DNA from: Aurantiochytrium sp. KH105
Taxonomy: Eukaryota > Sar > Bigyra > Thraustochytrida > Thraustochytriidae
Assembly: GCA_003116975.1 (NCBI GenBank)
Contig: BGKB01000096.1
Span: 62,001 to 126,000 of the forward strand
Length of the DNA stretch: 64,000 nucleotides
Direction of reading: 5' to 3'
The position numbers and the translations under genes are program-made. Below are positions 60,755-64,000 of the stretch, in pieces. Every line of letters begins with the position of its first letter. Position 1 is the first letter of the stretch. The notes beneath the pieces are model-generated. The model searched no databases and was not told where the DNA came from. It worked only from the letters and a program-made list of their open reading frames with translations.

Positions 60755-62197
60755 ATGCGCGCAGACGTCCTCCTCGCGGCGCTGTGCGCGTCGCTGGCCG
60801 TGAACGTGGCGCTCCTGGTCTCCTCCGACGTCTTCGCGGACTGGGCCACTCGCCTGTCTCCGGCCGCTTGGACGTCCATGACGCCCGAGAGGTTCATGCC
60901 AGAAGGCCCCGGTCGCAAGTTTCTCAACAAAGTCGTCAAGCGGAAACTCCTCCTCGACGAAGAAGCCCTCGCGAATGCGACGGCACGGAAACCCGACTAT
61001 GATGCGGCGCATCTCTCTGCAGAGGATGTACGCGACATTGGCTCCGTCTTCTTTTACGAACGCTTTGCAGAGCTCGTGGCCCAAGACGATGCACGAGAGG
61101 CGCTGGGCGAGCCCATGCCAATCGACAGGCCCGTGGGGAAACCGGCGCTTGACTACATCGGCGTTCAGCTCAGCGACGAGGAGCTGGCCGAAGAAAAGCT
61201 GCGCCCTGAAACCGTCGAGGCTCTCGTCGAGCGCATTGATGAGCACGGCGTCTTTGTTCTCCCCAGCATTATCGACCCAAGCCTCTGCCGACAGCTCGCC
61301 GAAGAGACCAACAAGCTCATTCACAACCCGGATGACAATTTTGGCTTCATCGCCAAGCCCTCGTTTCGCAAGGATCACCCGCTCAAGCTTAAAGGTAACG
61401 TACGAACCGTCATGAAAAAGGTTCTGCGCATGCTGGAACCTGTGCTCCAAAGAACTCTGGGGAACAACGTACGTCTTCGCGAGCTCTCCACGCTCACCAC
61501 GTACCCGGGTGCTCCCTCGCAAGACTTTCATCCGGACACCATTTCACGTAAACCAAATGTGAAAAGTGTCAAGCTCTTTTCGTCATTCATCTATCTCGAC
61601 GACATTGGCATGGACCAGGCCCCGCTCGACGTCTTTCCTGGAACACATGGCCATGCGCATCACCTCAAGCCTTCGCATCAACGCTGGCTCGATCAGCGCG
61701 CCCCCTTTCTCCGCGTCGCCGTGCCACAAGGCAGTCTTGTCATGTACGATTCGCGCGTCCGCCATCGCGGGTCAGCAAACAACTCCCCTCTCGTACGCCC
61801 GACCGTGTACTTTTCAGTGCAGGAGGACGTGGCAGATGTCGAGGCTGGGTCTACTTATTCGATCTACTCTGACTACGAAGAGCTCAAGGTCGCAGATGTT
61901 CTGTCTGGCCGTATTCCGGAGATCGATTTGGGACCTTTTCCCGATCGCGTGTGTCTTGAAAACATGAAGAAAAAGTGCCCTGGAAAAGAGCACGAGGAGC
62001 TTTTCAAGTGCAGCATTCTCCCCAAAGGCAAGCCCATTAGAGAAGGCGATGACAATTGGATGCCGCGTCGCACGGAAGATTTCAAGTTCCCTCATCGCTG
62101 CTTCCTCGTGAGCCGAATGGAAATGCTGGCGCAGGCTCATATCTTCAGACCCGACTTTGTCACACTCGCATCCTGGGGCCCCTTGCCCAACAAATGA
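60755..62197 (+). CDS. PhyH-like Fe(II)/2-oxoglutarate dioxygenase, membrane-anchored
   Basis: A 480-residue protein. A hydrophobic N-terminus (about 4-23) acts as a signal peptide or signal anchor. The double-stranded beta-helix core spans about 150-360. The iron motif is H259-x-D261 (FHPDT) with distal His about 337 in VRHRGSANNS. The 2-oxoglutarate-binding Arg is about 348 (VRPTVYFS). This fits phytanoyl-CoA dioxygenase-type hydroxylases. The C-terminal 100 residues have several cysteines (CLENMKKKC, FKCSIL, HRCF), consistent with a lumenal or extracellular location. The substrate is unknown. ATG 60755; single exon. Confidence 0.8.
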   Translation: MRADVLLAALCASLAVNVALLVSSDVFADWATRLSPAAWTSMTPERFMPEGPGRKFLNKVVKRKLLLDEEALANATARKPDYDAAHLSAEDVRDIGSVFFYERFAELVAQDDAREALGEPMPIDRPVGKPALDYIGVQLSDEELAEEKLRPETVEALVERIDEHGVFVLPSIIDPSLCRQLAEETNKLIHNPDDNFGFIAKPSFRKDHPLKLKGNVRTVMKKVLRMLEPVLQRTLGNNVRLRELSTLTTYPGAPSQDFHPDTISRKPNVKSVKLFSSFIYLDDIGMDQAPLDVFPGTHGHAHHLKPSHQRWLDQRAPFLRVAVPQGSLVMYDSRVRHRGSANNSPLVRPTVYFSVQEDVADVEAGSTYSIYSDYEELKVADVLSGRIPEIDLGPFPDRVCLENMKKKCPGKEHEELFKCSILPKGKPIREGDDNWMPRRTEDFKFPHRCFLVSRMEMLAQAHIFRPDFVTLASWGPLPNK

Positions 62198-62551
62198 GCG
62201 TCACAGCACACGCTCAAGCGATCGTCGATTTACGCAGGCTTGTTGCAAGAAACCAACAAGGAAAACAATTTTCCTTGTTTAAAATTCAAAGTGGCCTTCC
62301 AATCAAAGAGGCAAGCAGCCGGGTATACATCTTGGACGAGCGATGCTCCAACAACAGAAAAGGATTTGTCGCTATATAGAACCAACAATCAGCAAGAGCA
62401 AGTGTGTGTGTGTTTTTTTCAACAAAAGAAACCCTGCAAGCCAACGCAAAGCATACACGACTCGGTCCATCGTACAACCAAATAAAGAACAAAACAGCAA
62501 TACTTTGTCACTTTTTAGATACACATTAAAGAAGGCAGGTTGCTGCTTCAA
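62198..62551. other. Convergent 3' flanks
   Basis: AT-rich, with a GT run near 62402 and an AATAAA at about 62480. I see no gene. Confidence 0.5.
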
Positions 62552-64000
62552 TCATCGCTCTTCGACGATACGCACGAGCAAGGAGCACGACATGGGACTT
62601 TGTGGCAGCCGCCGCATCTCGTCCTGGAGCGCGGAACGAATCAAGCAAGGGATTTCAACAAAATTGGCGTCCATCACGCTTTGCTGATCAACGATGCGAA
62701 GTGCTGCCGCCAAGGCTTCCGTAGACACGGCATGCATTGTCTGCGGGTGGCTGTGGGCCTCGCTGATAAAGTCAGCCAAGCGCGACGCCAATCGAGGCAG
62801 CAGTGTAATGCGATTGTGGTCATCATCGAGACCGGCATCCACTGCGGTCAAGAGATCCTCCACGGGCCATTCCAAGAAAAAGGAGTCCTCATCGCAGCGT
62901 CCCGACACTGCGCTGTCCACGAGCGCCAAAAGATCATCCAACGAAAAATCGCAAAGAGCGGGCGGATGCGCCAGACAAAAGAGCGTAAGACTGGCGGTGA
63001 TCCGGGCGAATTTGAGACCCTTGTCTGCGGCCAGCGAGGCGAGACGCGCCAGACGCTGCATCAGGCGACAATCTTGCAACATGACTTCGGCGAGATGTTC
63101 GTCGTGTGCAAGCTCGTAGAGGATCAACAAGGCGTAACCCTCCACAGAGTACCCTCGTGCTTCTGCATTGTACCAGGACGAAGGGGCACGCTTGCACCTT
63201 CGCACGAGGTTACTGCAGAGGGCAACAATACCGTGGTCGCGGAGAAGCAACATGCAAGCGGGGCGAGTAGTCATGCGCGAAAATCGGTGTAACAGCGCCA
63301 TGGCCATGACCTGGCTCCCACGCACACTCCTGTCGGGATGTGCCACGGCAGCCCTGCAGAGCGCAATGCAGAAATCGATCTGATGTGGGGAAAGAAGCAG
63401 GGCAGCATCGTCGACTGGGACAAACGCACCTGTGCCGTGGCGGGGTGCGAGCAGGTTGCTCAGGGTTGCAAGCGCGTGAAATCGAGCCGCTCCGGCCTCT
63501 TTGACCGCCAGAGAAACGCACTTGCCCGGGCAGTCACGCACAATGAGAGCCTCGCGCCCGACGGCTGATGCAGAGAGATTTTGCAAAAGACGCAAGGCTG
63601 CACAGCGAATCGCGGGAGCGAGATGAGCGTCGACTGCTTTATCCAGCGCTGCATCCGCGGCGCCAGATGCAAGCAGGACATCGGCGCGGTCCAGTTTCCT
63701 CGATAGATTCGACAAAATGCCCAACGAGTGCTCTACAATCGCAGGAGTGGCAAGGTCGCTCTGCAAAATATTAACGCACGTGACGCAAACTTTGCGCTTG
63801 AAGACGGCCTCTTGCGTCTCTTCGTAAGCTGCCAGATTTTGCAGAGCAATCAGGGCCCACCACTCTTGGTTTGTATCGACAACAGAAGTTGCTTGCGACG
63901 TGCGCGCAAGCGCGCGACCCCAGACCTTAACGGCAGCAGCAACAATTGCTTCAATTCTGTCCGTCGACGCAAGAGCCTCTTGCGCACCTGGCGTCGCAGT
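62552..64000 (-). CDS. Armadillo-like helical-repeat protein, 3' part (partial)
   Basis: The frame is open from the stop at 62552 to the window edge, so the 5' end lies outside. The readable 482 residues are repeated amphipathic helices with Leu/Ala spacing of the armadillo/HEAT kind. Examples are WWALIALQNLAAYEETQEAV near the edge, HSLGILSNLSRKLDRADVLL, and AALRLLQNLSASAVGREALI. Arm-like proteins are scaffolds or transport factors; no more specific family is recognised. ATG codons inside the frame are internal, not the start. Confidence 0.6.
   Translation of the reverse strand, partial: TATPGAQEALASTDRIEAIVAAAVKVWGRALARTSQATSVVDTNQEWWALIALQNLAAYEETQEAVFKRKVCVTCVNILQSDLATPAIVEHSLGILSNLSRKLDRADVLLASGAADAALDKAVDAHLAPAIRCAALRLLQNLSASAVGREALIVRDCPGKCVSLAVKEAGAARFHALATLSNLLAPRHGTGAFVPVDDAALLLSPHQIDFCIALCRAAVAHPDRSVRGSQVMAMALLHRFSRMTTRPACMLLLRDHGIVALCSNLVRRCKRAPSSWYNAEARGYSVEGYALLILYELAHDEHLAEVMLQDCRLMQRLARLASLAADKGLKFARITASLTLFCLAHPPALCDFSLDDLLALVDSAVSGRCDEDSFFLEWPVEDLLTAVDAGLDDDHNRITLLPRLASRLADFISEAHSHPQTMHAVSTEALAAALRIVDQQSVMDANFVEIPCLIRSALQDEMRRLPQSPMSCSLLVRIVEER

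Overview
This 64 kb window is GC-rich nuclear DNA from a eukaryotic protist. A labyrinthulomycete (thraustochytrid-type stramenopile) is the best guess. The guess rests on long, almost intronless genes, a eukaryotic endomembrane and flagellar gene set (Rab21, the WASH subunit SWIP, an axonemal-dynein-light-chain-like protein, a tetraspanin), a mitochondrial PDH component, and secreted proteins with Pro-Thr-Ser linkers. This is inference from gene content; no marker gene such as rRNA lies in the window. I saw no tRNA, rRNA, CRISPR array, retroelement or virus-like element.

Left part (1-25.6 kb): the 3' end of an unrecognised gene, Rab21, two tandem GNAT acetyltransferases, WASHC4/SWIP, a small WW-domain gene with three introns, a PX-WW-J-domain protein, a mitochondrial F1-ATPase-alpha-like protein with a broken nucleotide site, a TULIP-like protein with four PDZ domains, and a large coiled-coil protein with an axonemal dynein light-chain-like segment. 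Several of these act on endosomal membranes in other eukaryotes.

Middle part (25.7-42.6 kb): five tandem minus-strand paralogues of a secreted family. Each has a signal peptide, a C-type-lectin-like domain with a long Tyr/Ser/Asp-rich loop, and a PAN/apple domain. Four of the five continue with a Pro-Thr linker, a TIL-like cysteine domain and a CUB domain. The third ends in a hydrophobic tail suggestive of a GPI anchor. A Golgi alpha-1,3-fucosyltransferase-like gene (GT10) sits inside the array on the same strand. The spacers share an imperfect palindromic element.

Right part (45-64 kb): a PDH protein-X-like E2 paralogue lacking the catalytic histidine, a KCTD9-like BTB/pentapeptide protein, a plant-cysteine-oxidase/ADO-type thiol dioxygenase, a tetraspanin, a PhyH-like 2-oxoglutarate dioxygenase, and the 3' end of an armadillo-like gene running off the window. 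These genes are separated by long gene-free stretches (3.2 and 4.6 kb) rich in short tandem repeats, several with a five-base unit.

Starts were placed at ATG codons. Where an open frame extends upstream of the likely start, the entry says so.
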